Below, piece by piece: positions 36,064-45,787 of a DNA stretch of 64,000 nucleotides. Numbering within the stretch: position 1 is the first letter of the stretch; each line of letters starts with the position of its first letter. Below the pieces are notes generated by a model. That model ran no database searches. It worked only from the letters and a program-made list of their open reading frames with translations, and had not been told where the DNA came from. Location: the NCBI GenBank assembly GCA_944323625.1, contig CALUTD010000006.1, positions 1 to 64,000 on the forward strand. Direction: 5' to 3'. Made by a program: the position numbers and the translations under genes. This DNA comes from Candidatus Gastranaerophilales bacterium (GTDB taxonomy: Bacteria; Cyanobacteriota; Vampirovibrionia; Gastranaerophilales; Gastranaerophilaceae).

Positions 36064-38679
36064 GTGATAGATTTTAACAGACTTACTGATTATACAAAAG
36101 AAATAATATATGCAGCACAGCAAATAATGTACAGATATAAAAATTCTCAGTTGGAGCCTGTACATGTTATGTTGGCAATTGCGGAAGATAATGAGGGTAT
36201 AGCTAAAGATTATTGCGCCGAACTAAAAATCAATAATGATAATTTTAAACATCAACTTGTAAATGAAATATCAACACTGCCTCAGATTCAGACAACTAAC
36301 CCAAATCAACAGCTTTATATGTCGCAATCGGCAAATACAATGTTTGATATGGCACAGGAGGCTGCCGATAACTTAAAGGATTCTTTTATAAGTATTGAAC
36401 ACATTTTAATTGCAATGTCTGAGCTTACGGGCTCAAATATTCAACAAATATTAAATAAAAATAACGTTAATAAAAATACAATATTAAACGCTATGAAGAA
36501 AGTAAGAGGTAACAGAAAAGTGGATTCGAAAAACGCAGAAGATTCATATAAAGCACTTGAAAAATATTCAACAGACCTGACGGCGATGGCAAGAAAAGGC
36601 AAGCTAGACCCAGTCATAGGCCGTGATGAAGAAATCAGGCGAGTAATACAGGTATTAAACAGAAAAACAAAGAATAACCCCGTATTAATAGGTGAGCCCG
36701 GTGTAGGTAAAACCGCAATTATAGAAGGCTTGGCACAAAGAATTATACGAGGTGATGTTCCTGAAAATCTAAAAGAAGCTAAATTGATTTCATTGGATTT
36801 GGGTGCACTAATTGCGGGTGCAAAATTCAGAGGAGAATTTGAAGAACGTTTGAAAGCTGTTTTAAAAGAAGTTGAAGATTCAAACGGTGAAATAATAATG
36901 TTTATTGATGAACTTCATACAGTAGTAGGGGCAGGTGCCACCGAAGGTTCAACTGATGCCGGAAACCTTTTAAAACCAATGCTGGCAAGAGGTACTTTAA
37001 GGTGTATCGGCGCCACAACTATAAATGAATACAGAAAATATATAGAAAAAGACCCTGCACTCGAAAGACGTTTCCAGCCCGTAATGGTTGATGAACCCTC
37101 TGTAGAAGATACAATAAGTATATTAAGAGGTTTAAAGCAAAGATATGAAGTACATCACGGTGTAAGAATTAAAGACTCCGCTCTCGTTGCAGCCGCAAAA
37201 CTTTCAGACAGATATATTACCGACAGGTTTTTGCCCGATAAAGCTATAGACCTTGTTGATGAAGCTGCTTCTTCTTTGAGAATAGAAATAGATTCCATGC
37301 CCGAAGAACTTGATTGTCTTGTTCGTCAAAAAATGCAGCTTGAAATTGAACGTGAAGCTTTAAAACAGGAAGAAAATCCCGATAATGCGGAAAAAATTCA
37401 AAATATAGAAACAATACTAAAAGATCTTGATGAAAAAATAAATAAGCTTAAAACACAATGGGAACTTGAAAAGAAAAGTATTCAAGGGGAAGCTTCAATA
37501 AAAGAAGAAATAGAAAAAGTCAAAGTTGAAATTGAAGAAGCCGAAAGAAATATGGATCTTCAAAAAGCTGCCGAGCTTAAATACGGTAAATTAATGGCGC
37601 TTGAAAAACAATTAAAAGAAGCCGGCGAAAATGCACAAGAACATAAAAATACTCTTTTAAAAGAAGAAATTGATGAAGATGATATTGCTGAAATTGTAAG
37701 CAAATGGACAGGAATTGCAGTAAATAAACTTCTTGAAAGTGAAAAACAAAAACTTGTTCAAATGGAAGACTTCCTTCATAAAAGAGTTGTCGGACAGGAT
37801 GAGGCTGTTGAAGTTGTGTCTGATGCAATAAGACGTGCACGTTCAGGGTTAAAAGATCCTAATCGTCCTATAGGTACATTTATATTCTTAGGACCTACCG
37901 GGGTCGGTAAAACTGAACTTGCTAAAGCACTTGCGGAATTTATGTTTAATGATGAAGATGCACTAATCAGAATAGATATGTCTGAATATATGGAAAAACA
38001 TACGGTTGCAAGACTAATAGGCGCACCTCCCGGATATGTCGGCTATGATGAAGGCGGTCAACTTACAGAACATGTAAGAAGAAAACCTTATTCCGTTGTA
38101 TTGTTTGATGAAATCGAAAAAGCACATCCCGATGTATTTAACATAATGCTTCAGATATTTGATGACGGTAGATTGACCGATTCAAAAGGCAGAACGGTAG
38201 ATTTTAAAAATACGCTTATTATACTTACAAGCAACATAGGCAGTGAAATTATTCTTAAAAATACTTTGGAATCAATGCTGTCTGAAAAACAAGCCGAACA
38301 AACAAAAGAGGAAGTTATGGCTATAATGCAGCAAAGGTTTAAGCCTGAATTTTTAAACAGAATTGATGATATAGTATTCTTTAAGGCTCTAACTATGCCA
38401 CAGCTTGCCAAAATAGTTGATATTCAGGTTTCACATTTGCATAAACTGCTTGAAGAACAAGATATTAAACTTGAAATAACCGAGGAAGCGAAAGAATTTT
38501 TAGCTCAAAAAGGATATAACCCTATATATGGTGCACGACCTCTAAAAAGAACAATAAGACAATTAATTGAAAATCCGCTTTCAAAGAAGATTTTGAAACA
38601 GGAAATTGTTCCGCATTCCAAAGTTATTATTGATACTGATAATGATGAATTGACATTCAAAAGTCAAGCTTTAAACTAA
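36064..38679 (+). CDS. clpB: ATP-dependent chaperone ClpB
   Basis: ClpB is a hexameric disaggregase that works with DnaK. The 871-residue protein has an N-domain with two Clp repeats, then AAA-1 with GEPGVGKTA and [14 protein letters not shown] long coiled-coil M domain (about 400-530) follows, and AAA-2 has GPTGVGKTE and [14 protein letters not shown]. The M domain identifies ClpB rather than ClpA or ClpC. I accept the GTG at 36064, since AGAGG lies upstream. A terminator follows. No heat-shock element such as CIRCE is seen upstream. Confidence 0.96.
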   Translation: MIDFNRLTDYTKEIIYAAQQIMYRYKNSQLEPVHVMLAIAEDNEGIAKDYCAELKINNDNFKHQLVNEISTLPQIQTTNPNQQLYMSQSANTMFDMAQEAADNLKDSFISIEHILIAMSELTGSNIQQILNKNNVNKNTILNAMKKVRGNRKVDSKNAEDSYKALEKYSTDLTAMARKGKLDPVIGRDEEIRRVIQVLNRKTKNNPVLIGEPGVGKTAIIEGLAQRIIRGDVPENLKEAKLISLDLGALIAGAKFRGEFEERLKAVLKEVEDSNGEIIMFIDELHTVVGAGATEGSTDAGNLLKPMLARGTLRCIGATTINEYRKYIEKDPALERRFQPVMVDEPSVEDTISILRGLKQRYEVHHGVRIKDSALVAAAKLSDRYITDRFLPDKAIDLVDEAASSLRIEIDSMPEELDCLVRQKMQLEIEREALKQEENPDNAEKIQNIETILKDLDEKINKLKTQWELEKKSIQGEASIKEEIEKVKVEIEEAERNMDLQKAAELKYGKLMALEKQLKEAGENAQEHKNTLLKEEIDEDDIAEIVSKWTGIAVNKLLESEKQKLVQMEDFLHKRVVGQDEAVEVVSDAIRRARSGLKDPNRPIGTFIFLGPTGVGKTELAKALAEFMFNDEDALIRIDMSEYMEKHTVARLIGAPPGYVGYDEGGQLTEHVRRKPYSVVLFDEIEKAHPDVFNIMLQIFDDGRLTDSKGRTVDFKNTLIILTSNIGSEIILKNTLESMLSEKQAEQTKEEVMAIMQQRFKPEFLNRIDDIVFFKALTMPQLAKIVDIQVSHLHKLLEEQDIKLEITEEAKEFLAQKGYNPIYGARPLKRTIRQLIENPLSKKILKQEIVPHSKVIIDTDNDELTFKSQALN

Positions 38680-38699
38680 ATCTCACTCATATAAAACTT

Positions 38700-38730
38700 A
38701 TTCCCGCCTGACAAAGACGGGAATTTTTTT
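38700..38730. terminator. Terminator after clpB
   Basis: ATTCCCG and CGGGAAT around an 11-base loop, followed by a T-run. It also lies just beyond the stop of the convergent prepilin gene. Confidence 0.8.
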
Positions 38731-38740
38731 GTGTAAATAT

Positions 38741-39480
38741 TTATAATCTTAAAGGATAATCATCTTTAAATTCCCATCCGTCTATTTCTAAAAGCTTTGT
38801 ACATGAACCTCTTGATGTTTTTAAACTTTGACCACAATTTTGTTTTGCTTGTTCTCGTGATATATTTCTAAAAGAAATATTATCGCTGGTAATAACATGT
38901 GGTAGTGTTAAAAGTTCATTTTCTGTATAATATCCTTTTGTACTTGGGGCAAGAATCATAAATCCAAACATATCTCTCCCATATTCATTTGGGCCTTTAT
39001 CACCATTGATATCAAAATAAATACTATCATTTGACTCTAAAGTAAACATTGTGCCATCGTTTAAATAAATTCCCGTAACGCCACATACAGTATGCGATCC
39101 ATCTACATGAATACCATCAGGATCTTCATCACCGCATAGATAAATAATTTTTGTATAATTAAAATATTTAGCTAAATATCTGTTAAAAAAACTATCTAGA
39201 TGAATATTTTCCCACTCATACGATGGTAACCCTTCTTCAAGTTCTGCAAGTTTGACAGCATTAGACAGATTAGAGTAGAACTTTTTCAATTTTGCCGCTG
39301 TTTCCGTTTTTTTGTGGTTTGCCATTATTACAGGTACCGTTATTGCAGCAATAATTCCTATAACAACGAGGGTGATTAATACTTCCGCAAGCGTAAAAGA
39401 CTGAAACTTTAGAGAAAAACAGTTATTAAAATTTAATCTGTTTTTACCCCCCCCCTGTGGCGGTTTTCTGTTTTAATCAT
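38741..39480 (-). CDS. Prepilin-like protein with poly-G tract, frame OFF (copy 4)
   Basis: The ATG at 39480 follows AAGGAG, and after eight codons reaches nine G and a stop soon after. One more G (or two fewer) would connect it to the leader, QS-FTLAEVLITLVVIG and the pilin domain, with a 28-residue leader. The C-terminus carries FDINGDKGPNEYGRDMF, two Cys 13 residues apart and GWEFKDDYPLRL. The first 181 bases match copy 3 with one mismatch, while the globular parts differ widely. This suggests recent duplication or gene conversion of the 5' part. Confidence 0.8.
39282..39462 (-). repeat. 181-bp block shared with prepilin copy 3
   Basis: Matches 32170-32350 with a single mismatch, covering tract, leader, membrane helix and the following basic segment. 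Confidence 0.9.
39447..39455 (-). repeat. Poly-G tract of nine, coding strand (prepilin copy 4)
   Basis: Nine G on the coding strand. Gain of one or loss of two restores the prepilin frame. Confidence 0.9.
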
Positions 39481-39646
39481 ATTTTTTCTCCTTTTTTGTT
39501 ATTTTAGCACATTTTATTTCTGTATTACAATTTATATTTAAAAATTTATTTAAACAATACTTTAAAGAATACTTTATACTTAGTTTGAAGTTATAATAGC
39601 AGGTTTAATTGTCAATTTAACACTCTTTTATACTGATGAAACCTAC

Positions 39647-40387
39647 ATGAAAAAAATGTTTAATAAATATGTCCGAGATATTTTTTGGGTTGAATTTGCG
39701 ATGAAACATGTAAAATTATTATCAATAGTATTGATTTTGTTTGTTTCAGGGGTAAGCTCGCTTACACTTAATGAAACGGTTTATTCGAGAGATAATGAAT
39801 ATAAAGGTGAAGAATTCATAAACGTCACAGTATACGAGCGTATTAATCCTGCAATCGTACTTGTAGAAGCTCAGCTTCCCGATGGGCTTTCAAGCGGTAC
39901 GGGTTGCATTATTAATAAGAGTGGAATTATTTTAACAAGTTCTCATGTTGTTGGCGACTCTACACATATAGAAGTAACAACGTCTAAAGGCGAAACTTAT
40001 AAGGCCGAAATTTTACCCTCGGACGGCAAAAACGGTGATTTGGCTTTATTAAAAATAAAACCCGTAAAACCTTTGCCGACAATAAAATTCGGAGATTCTT
40101 CAATGGTAAAAGTAGGGCAAAAAGTTTTGGCAATAGGAAATCCTTTCGGTTTTAACGGTACTTTAACAACCGGAATAGTTTCAAGAATAGATTATGAAAG
40201 AAACAAAATTCAAACCGATGCGGCAATAAATCCGGGCTCATCCGGTGGTCCTATTTTAAATGCTTCAGGTGAAGTTATCGGTATAAGTCAATCCATTTAT
40301 AATCCTGATAATAACAAATCCAATATTGGTATAGGGTTTGCAGTACCTGCTAACGAAGTTAAAAAGGTTGTAAGCAATTTTATCTGA
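39647..40387 (+). CDS. HtrA-like serine protease without PDZ domain
   Basis: The 246-residue protein is a trypsin-fold protease of the DegP/HtrA type. An N-terminal hydrophobic segment (about 22-38) can export or anchor it. The catalytic triad is visible: His in TSSHVVGD, Asp in NGDLALLK and Ser in NPGSSGGP. HtrA proteins normally have one or two PDZ domains after the protease; this one ends right after GIGFAVPANEVKKVV, so control by PDZ peptide binding is absent. An alternative start is ATG 39701, nearer the hydrophobic segment. MscS follows after 66 bases. Confidence 0.88.
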   Translation: MKKMFNKYVRDIFWVEFAMKHVKLLSIVLILFVSGVSSLTLNETVYSRDNEYKGEEFINVTVYERINPAIVLVEAQLPDGLSSGTGCIINKSGIILTSSHVVGDSTHIEVTTSKGETYKAEILPSDGKNGDLALLKIKPVKPLPTIKFGDSSMVKVGQKVLAIGNPFGFNGTLTTGIVSRIDYERNKIQTDAAINPGSSGGPILNASGEVIGISQSIYNPDNNKSNIGIGFAVPANEVKKVVSNFI

Positions 40388-40453
40388 TTTTCCTATTGAC
40401 ATAATAATTATTTGGTTGGTTAATAATAAAAATGACTTAATAAAGGAATAAAT

Positions 40454-41299
40454 ATGGAAGAAATTTTAAAAGAAATTATTATTAACCATGCCAGTAAAAT
40501 CAACTTTTTTACTATCGGTAAAATAATTTTAGAGATAATTGCGTTTATTATTATAATGCGTATTGTCAATAAAGCATTATATTTATTTTTTAATAAACTT
40601 ATTTTAAAGATAGAAGATTACGAAGTAAGAAAGCATTATATGACTTTGAGGCAGCTCGGAGTTTATATTATTGATGCAATAATAATACTGTTTTTTGCAA
40701 CAAACATTCTTGAAGGACTCGGTATAGATATGAAGCCTATTTTGGCAACCGCCGGAGTTTTAGGTGTTGCCGTAGGTTTTGGTGCTAAAAAAATCGTAGA
40801 AGATATTTTTACAGGTCTTTCAATTATATTATCGGGTCAATTACGCCTTGGCGATTATGTTACCGTAAATAATTCAACAGGTACGGTTGAAAAAATTACT
40901 TTAACTATGATTGTTATAAGAACTTTTAACGGAGATGTTCATTACCTGAGAAACGGACAAATAGATACAATCGTTAACCAAACTAAAGATTTTTCGTATC
41001 CGCTTTTTAATCTCGGAGTATCATATAAAACAGATGTTGCTCATGTTGTAAGAGTACTTAAAGAAATAGGAAAAGAATTAAGACAAAATCCCGAATATTC
41101 AAAATTTATACTTGCGGATATTGAAGTATTCGGCTTGAACGAATTTCAGGATTCATCAATAGTTATACAATTCAGAATTAAAACAACTCCGCAGGAACAA
41201 TGGATGGTAAAACGTAAACTCAATCAAATGATAAAAGAAAGATTTGAACAAGAAGGTATTGAAATCCCTTATCCGCAGCTTGTTTTACACAATGGTTAA
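40454..41299 (+). CDS. MscS-family mechanosensitive channel
   Basis: The channel opens under membrane tension to release solutes. The 281-residue length equals that of E. coli MscS. After three N-terminal hydrophobic helices comes the pore helix region PILATAGVLGVAVGFGAKKI, rich in Gly and Ala, then the beta domain LGDYVTVNNSTGTVEKI and an alpha/beta end. AAAGGAAT precedes the ATG. The stop is followed after four bases by a GC-rich hairpin repeat, which probably ends the transcript. Confidence 0.94.
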   Translation: MEEILKEIIINHASKINFFTIGKIILEIIAFIIIMRIVNKALYLFFNKLILKIEDYEVRKHYMTLRQLGVYIIDAIIILFFATNILEGLGIDMKPILATAGVLGVAVGFGAKKIVEDIFTGLSIILSGQLRLGDYVTVNNSTGTVEKITLTMIVIRTFNGDVHYLRNGQIDTIVNQTKDFSYPLFNLGVSYKTDVAHVVRVLKEIGKELRQNPEYSKFILADIEVFGLNEFQDSSIVIQFRIKTTPQEQWMVKRKLNQMIKERFEQEGIEIPYPQLVLHNG

Positions 41300-41302
41300 C
41301 TA

Positions 41303-41638
41303 TGTCCGAGCAAAAAGTTACGATAGCGGATTTGCGGACGGACGAAGTTCCGGAAAGCGAAAGCCGAAATGAGGACAGCCGAAGACGAACGAATGACAGG
41401 CTTGAGCGCAAAGCAAATCAAAGAAGCAGCCCAAAGGGTGTGAGTAACTTTTTGTGAGTGGCGCTTCAAAAGGTGAGCCCCAATTTTTCGGCGTGGATGA
41501 GCGAATTTTCGGACGGGCGCAGCCCGGTAAGCGACAAGCAAAAGCCGGCAGAGGCAAAGCCTCAGAGGCGATACGCTTGGAGCGTAAAGAAAATTCAAGA
41601 CACACGGCGAAAAATGTGGGCGACACTAGATTAGATTT
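41303..41638. repeat. GC-rich modular hairpin repeat, copy B
   Basis: It lies between two convergent genes, from ATGTCCGAGCAAAAAGTTAC to CGACACTAGATTAGATT. The right two thirds match the inverse of 49503-49660. About 95 bases near 41326-41420 are not found in the other copies and lie inside the loop of the AAAAAGTTAC/GTAACTTTTT hairpin (41311-41320, 41445-41454). Another 75 bases present in copies A and C are missing. Small hairpins CGGGC-gca-GCCCG, GCCTC-a-GAGGC and TACGCT-tgg-AGCGTA are perfect. Open frames inside are by-products of the composition. Confidence 0.85.
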
Positions 41639-43724
41639 TTACTTTTGAAAATATTACATAATCATGCAGATTTATATCTGTAGTTTTATTAAATCCGTTT
41701 TGAATAATATAATCAAACGGAATTTCACATCTGACAACTGCTGGTTTTTTGTTATCCGTTATTTCAATTATTCTGCCTTCATAATCAAGGTAAGTACATT
41801 TTGAAACAGATTTTTCACCATCCTTAAAAGAATCAAATTTTACAACCATTGTAGAGCGCATTGTTTTATTGTCGGTAATAATATGGTCAAAAAGCCGCAA
41901 ATTATAGTCCTGTATATTTTCCGCAAGTATTTTATCAATATGGAATCCAAATAATTTTAATTTTTCAATATCAAAAAGAACAGGGTATTCATTAAAAGAC
42001 ATTAAGGCTATTCTTACGGGCTTTTTTTCTGATTGGTTTGATATAAAATATTTAAAAATAATATTCTCTTCACGTACATTATTGTTAAATCTTTCCCATC
42101 TTTCGTTTTTAGAAATATCAGGATTATTGTTTAAGAATTTGGCATAATTTAAAAAGAATGAGGCGGGAGTTGTAAAACCTGTTACAAAAAGGTAAGTAAA
42201 CATAAAATAAATAAAAACCCATTTAAAAATATTTTTATTTGATTTTATATACGAGAATACAATTACCGGAGAGGCTAAACATACAAATGTTATAAGATAG
42301 CGCATATTATATTTTGTAAAAACCATTACCCTTGAAAATATAAGAATATTCAAAATAAGAGATATTGCCAGTATTGATAAAATTTTTGCCTTAACTGAGA
42401 TATTCTTTTTGGTAATAAGGACAGTGGAATAAACCAGTGAAGGTAAAAAAATAAATAAGCCTAAAGCACCTAAAAAAGAACAATCCAGTCCAAGAAGAGA
42501 ATTATACTCAAAGTTATTATCAAATAATACGGAAGTATAGCTGTCAGGCTCAAGCCCTATTATACTTAATACCTTTATTTGGGCTTTATTTATAAAATTG
42601 TTATAAGAATCTATATTTTCTATTCCCGACATATCAAATATCGAAAAAATGTATTTAATAAGATTAGACAAATAACCTTCAATTCCGCCTCTAAACTTAT
42701 TTAGTAATAATTGTTCGGGGCATGAAATCGGATTTAAATATTGAATAAAATTTAAAATATAGTTATAAGAAGAGAAAACAATAAAATTAAAAAATAAAAA
42801 CCCCGTAAATAATAAAAGATTCTGTTTAAATTTTTCTCTTTTACAAAGAAACAATAAAACTCCGATTATTAAAAATATACTCAGAATTGCAATAACTGCA
42901 GTTGTTTTTGTTCCAATTGCAAGTGCAATTGCAAGAGTTGAGAAATATAAAATAACTTTCTTATTTGTTTTAACAAATCCATAAAACAAATAAATACCCG
43001 TTAACAATAAAGACCCTGTAAATAAGTCTGCGCAAGGAGTGTATGCCATTATACCTATTAATGGAAAAGAAGAAAAAACAAATATACTCCAAAGCCTTTT
43101 TCTCCTTGAAAACCCGAGTTCACCCAAAAAATTATATATTACGTATAAAATATTCAGAAATGAAATATATGAAAATATTGCGCAAGCTTGCTGTGTTTTG
43201 GTAAACAGTAACAGCCATGTATAAAGAAATTCCATATTCACCGGCATGATAAGCTCTCTTGTATCGGGAGTTATAAAATGATTTATATCTCCGTTTTGTA
43301 TCCAGCTTGTACATCTTGTAAGATAATATGTAAGTGCATCGGCAAATGTTACGGGTAAATATAAAACGCTAATAAGTGTTGATATAATAAAAATAACAAA
43401 ACATAATGAAATAAAAAGCAGTAATTTGTCACGTTTTAAAGCTTTTAATATTTTTTTTAATTCTGTGTTTAAAGCAGGTTTGTATATTGGCAAGTTATTC
43501 AACTTCAAAACAACAAATGCTGCTAAACAAAAAAATATATTGCAAAATAAAAAGGAATTTTTTGATATTGCACTCAACAAAGATAATACTTCAAAAGATA
43601 AAACAATCTGAGCAAATGCAATTAGTAAAAAGAAAATAAAACCCAAATTATTTTTACAACGATTTGAAAAAACGGAAGTAAAAATATAAGAGGATAAACA
43701 TATTAAAATTATTGAAAGAATCAT
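41631..43724 (-). CDS. GT-C-type membrane glycosyltransferase-like protein (paralogue B)
   Basis: The 697-residue protein has about twelve membrane helices and a C-terminal soluble part of about 160 residues. The first external loop has FADALTYYLTRCTSWIQ with an Asp in the usual GT-C position, followed by INHFITPDTRELIMPVN. The upstream gene encodes a clear paralogue with the same motifs, and the two overlap by four bases. They probably transfer lipid-linked sugars to surface polymers or proteins, but no substrate can be named. The stop codon lies within the end of hairpin repeat B. Confidence 0.75.
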   Translation of the reverse strand: MILSIILICLSSYIFTSVFSNRCKNNLGFIFFLLIAFAQIVLSFEVLSLLSAISKNSFLFCNIFFCLAAFVVLKLNNLPIYKPALNTELKKILKALKRDKLLLFISLCFVIFIISTLISVLYLPVTFADALTYYLTRCTSWIQNGDINHFITPDTRELIMPVNMEFLYTWLLLFTKTQQACAIFSYISFLNILYVIYNFLGELGFSRRKRLWSIFVFSSFPLIGIMAYTPCADLFTGSLLLTGIYLFYGFVKTNKKVILYFSTLAIALAIGTKTTAVIAILSIFLIIGVLLFLCKREKFKQNLLLFTGFLFFNFIVFSSYNYILNFIQYLNPISCPEQLLLNKFRGGIEGYLSNLIKYIFSIFDMSGIENIDSYNNFINKAQIKVLSIIGLEPDSYTSVLFDNNFEYNSLLGLDCSFLGALGLFIFLPSLVYSTVLITKKNISVKAKILSILAISLILNILIFSRVMVFTKYNMRYLITFVCLASPVIVFSYIKSNKNIFKWVFIYFMFTYLFVTGFTTPASFFLNYAKFLNNNPDISKNERWERFNNNVREENIIFKYFISNQSEKKPVRIALMSFNEYPVLFDIEKLKLFGFHIDKILAENIQDYNLRLFDHIITDNKTMRSTMVVKFDSFKDGEKSVSKCTYLDYEGRIIEITDNKKPAVVRCEIPFDYIIQNGFNKTTDINLHDYVIFSKVKI

Positions 43725-45787
43725 ATTTCCCTTTTTAGAATTAAATAATTATTAAATTTAACATCATCAACAGGTTTAAATCCTTTTTTCGCAAGGTAAT
43801 CAAAAGGAACCATACATTGAACTGCAGCAGCTTCATCAAGATTGTCGGTTACCTGTTTTTTCCAATCAAGATAAAGACAATATTTTGAATTTGTTTTCAT
43901 TATGTTTGAAGACGAATAACTGTTTTTACTTGAAATAATGTAATCATAATTATTTAAATCATAATCTTCAATATTTTCAACAAGAAGTCTGTCTAAAATA
44001 AATCCGTGGAGTCTCAATTTTAATATATGGAAAATTGCTTCTTCGTGCCTGAAAGAAAATACGGCAATTTTAGACTTATCTTTTTTTATAAAATAATCAA
44101 AAATATCAGGTTCTTCACCTTGAATAGACATAATTGATTCTATATTTTTAACTTCAGGGTGTACTGTTTTGTATTTATGATAAAACAAGAATATAGAAAC
44201 CGGCTGTGTATGCGCAACAAGAAATAAATACACAAACATAAAATAAACAATAATCCATTTAAACAGGTTTTTATTTGACCTTATATAAGATATAACAACA
44301 ATCGGAATACTTATAACAATAAAAGTAACTATATATCTTAAATTAAAGGTTGTAAACAGCATAACCCGAGAAAAAATTAATATATTAAATGCCAAAGACA
44401 GAGCAAGTGCCGCCAAAAGCTTATATTTGGGAGATGAATTTTTTTTGAATCCTTTTACAATAGAGCGGAAAAACGACGGAATAAAAGTTAATATTCCAAC
44501 AGCTCCCAGCCCGCATTTTGCTACGGTAAAATCATAATCATAATTAAAAGTTCCGTCAAAATATTCGGATTTATAACTTAAACTGCTTTCCCCGATTAAA
44601 TTCAGTACTTTTTCCTGCAATGCAGTAATAAAATAATGGTATGAATTTATGTTTTTAATTGCCGAAATATCCAAAAAAGTAAATATATATTTTATAAGAT
44701 TACATAAGTATCCTTTAAATCCGCCTCTGAATTTATTTAACAGAAATTGTTCGGGGCATGATACAGGATTGTGAAATTGAATAATATTCAAAATATAGTT
44801 ATATGATGAAAAAATCATAAAATTTATAAACAAAAAGAAAATATAAAGAATAAGCCCTTTTTTTAACTTTTCTTTTTTGAATAATAATGCAGTTATAATA
44901 AGCAAAATAAAAACAGAAGGAAAAGCAATTATTGCAGTTGTTTTAATTCCGACGGCAAGTGCCGTGCAAAGAGTTGAAAAATATATAGAAATTTTATCAT
45001 CATATTTCAAATAAACGTAAAACAGGTATAAAGAAGCCAATAATAAAGCTCCTATAAGTACATCCGCACATGGGGTATAAGACATCACCGCAAGTACTAT
45101 AAAAGAAGATATTACAAATACGCTCCAAAGTCTTTTTCGCCTTGAAAACCCGAGTTCGCCCAAAAAATTATAAGTAACATATAAAAGAAACAAAAAGCCC
45201 GTGTAAGGAAACAGTGCAAGCCCGAAATCACTTTTTGTAAACATTAATGCCCACATGTATAAAAATTCCAAATTAACAGGCATTATAAGTTCCCTTGTAT
45301 CAGGCGTTATGAAATGATTAATATTCCCGTTTTGAAGCCATGCCGTTACCCTTGGGAAATAATAAGACAGCGCATCTCCAAAGATAACGGGATTATAGCG
45401 GGCAATTAAAAATTCTGATACGATAAAAACAATAAAACATAATGATAAAAATATTAAAAGTCTATCACGCTTTAATGCCTTTAATATGTTTTTAAATTCT
45501 GTAATCATTTTAGGCTTATATAAAGGAAATCTTTTAACAATCCAAAAAATGACTGAGGCGGCAAGTATAACTCCATTACAAATTATAAAAGGTTTTGGAA
45601 ATATAAGATTTAATAATGATAAAATTTCAAAAGACAAAATAATTTGCGAAAATGCAATAAGAAAAAAATATATTATTCCCAAATTATTCTTGCTGTTTTT
45701 AGAAAAAAATGATGTTAATAAATAAGAAGAAATAAATATTAATAATCCGGACAATAAAAACATAAGCCCTACCTTATAAACATACAA
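43721..45787 (-). CDS. GT-C-type membrane glycosyltransferase-like protein (paralogue A)
   Basis: The 688-residue polytopic protein shares with its downstream neighbour FGDALSYYFPRVTAWLQNG, HFITPDTRELIMPVNLEFLY, GFSRRKRLWS and PVSCPEQFLLNKFRGG. It is thus a tandem duplicate that has diverged substantially. Its start overlaps queA by 19 bases and its end overlaps paralogue B by four, so all are translated from one message. A sugar-transfer role at the outer face of the membrane is inferred from topology and the loop Asp. Confidence 0.75.
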   Translation of the reverse strand: MYVYKVGLMFLLSGLLIFISSYLLTSFFSKNSKNNLGIIYFFLIAFSQIILSFEILSLLNLIFPKPFIICNGVILAASVIFWIVKRFPLYKPKMITEFKNILKALKRDRLLIFLSLCFIVFIVSEFLIARYNPVIFGDALSYYFPRVTAWLQNGNINHFITPDTRELIMPVNLEFLYMWALMFTKSDFGLALFPYTGFLFLLYVTYNFLGELGFSRRKRLWSVFVISSFIVLAVMSYTPCADVLIGALLLASLYLFYVYLKYDDKISIYFSTLCTALAVGIKTTAIIAFPSVFILLIITALLFKKEKLKKGLILYIFFLFINFMIFSSYNYILNIIQFHNPVSCPEQFLLNKFRGGFKGYLCNLIKYIFTFLDISAIKNINSYHYFITALQEKVLNLIGESSLSYKSEYFDGTFNYDYDFTVAKCGLGAVGILTFIPSFFRSIVKGFKKNSSPKYKLLAALALSLAFNILIFSRVMLFTTFNLRYIVTFIVISIPIVVISYIRSNKNLFKWIIVYFMFVYLFLVAHTQPVSIFLFYHKYKTVHPEVKNIESIMSIQGEEPDIFDYFIKKDKSKIAVFSFRHEEAIFHILKLRLHGFILDRLLVENIEDYDLNNYDYIISSKNSYSSSNIMKTNSKYCLYLDWKKQVTDNLDEAAAVQCMVPFDYLAKKGFKPVDDVKFNNYLILKREI

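Noticed and set aside
41318-41648. Several overlapping open frames in repeat copy B, including one of 64 codons and one of 50 codons
   Set aside because: All frames are open because the sequence is GC-rich, and homologous frames in copies A, C and D are broken or different. I treat it as non-coding repeat.
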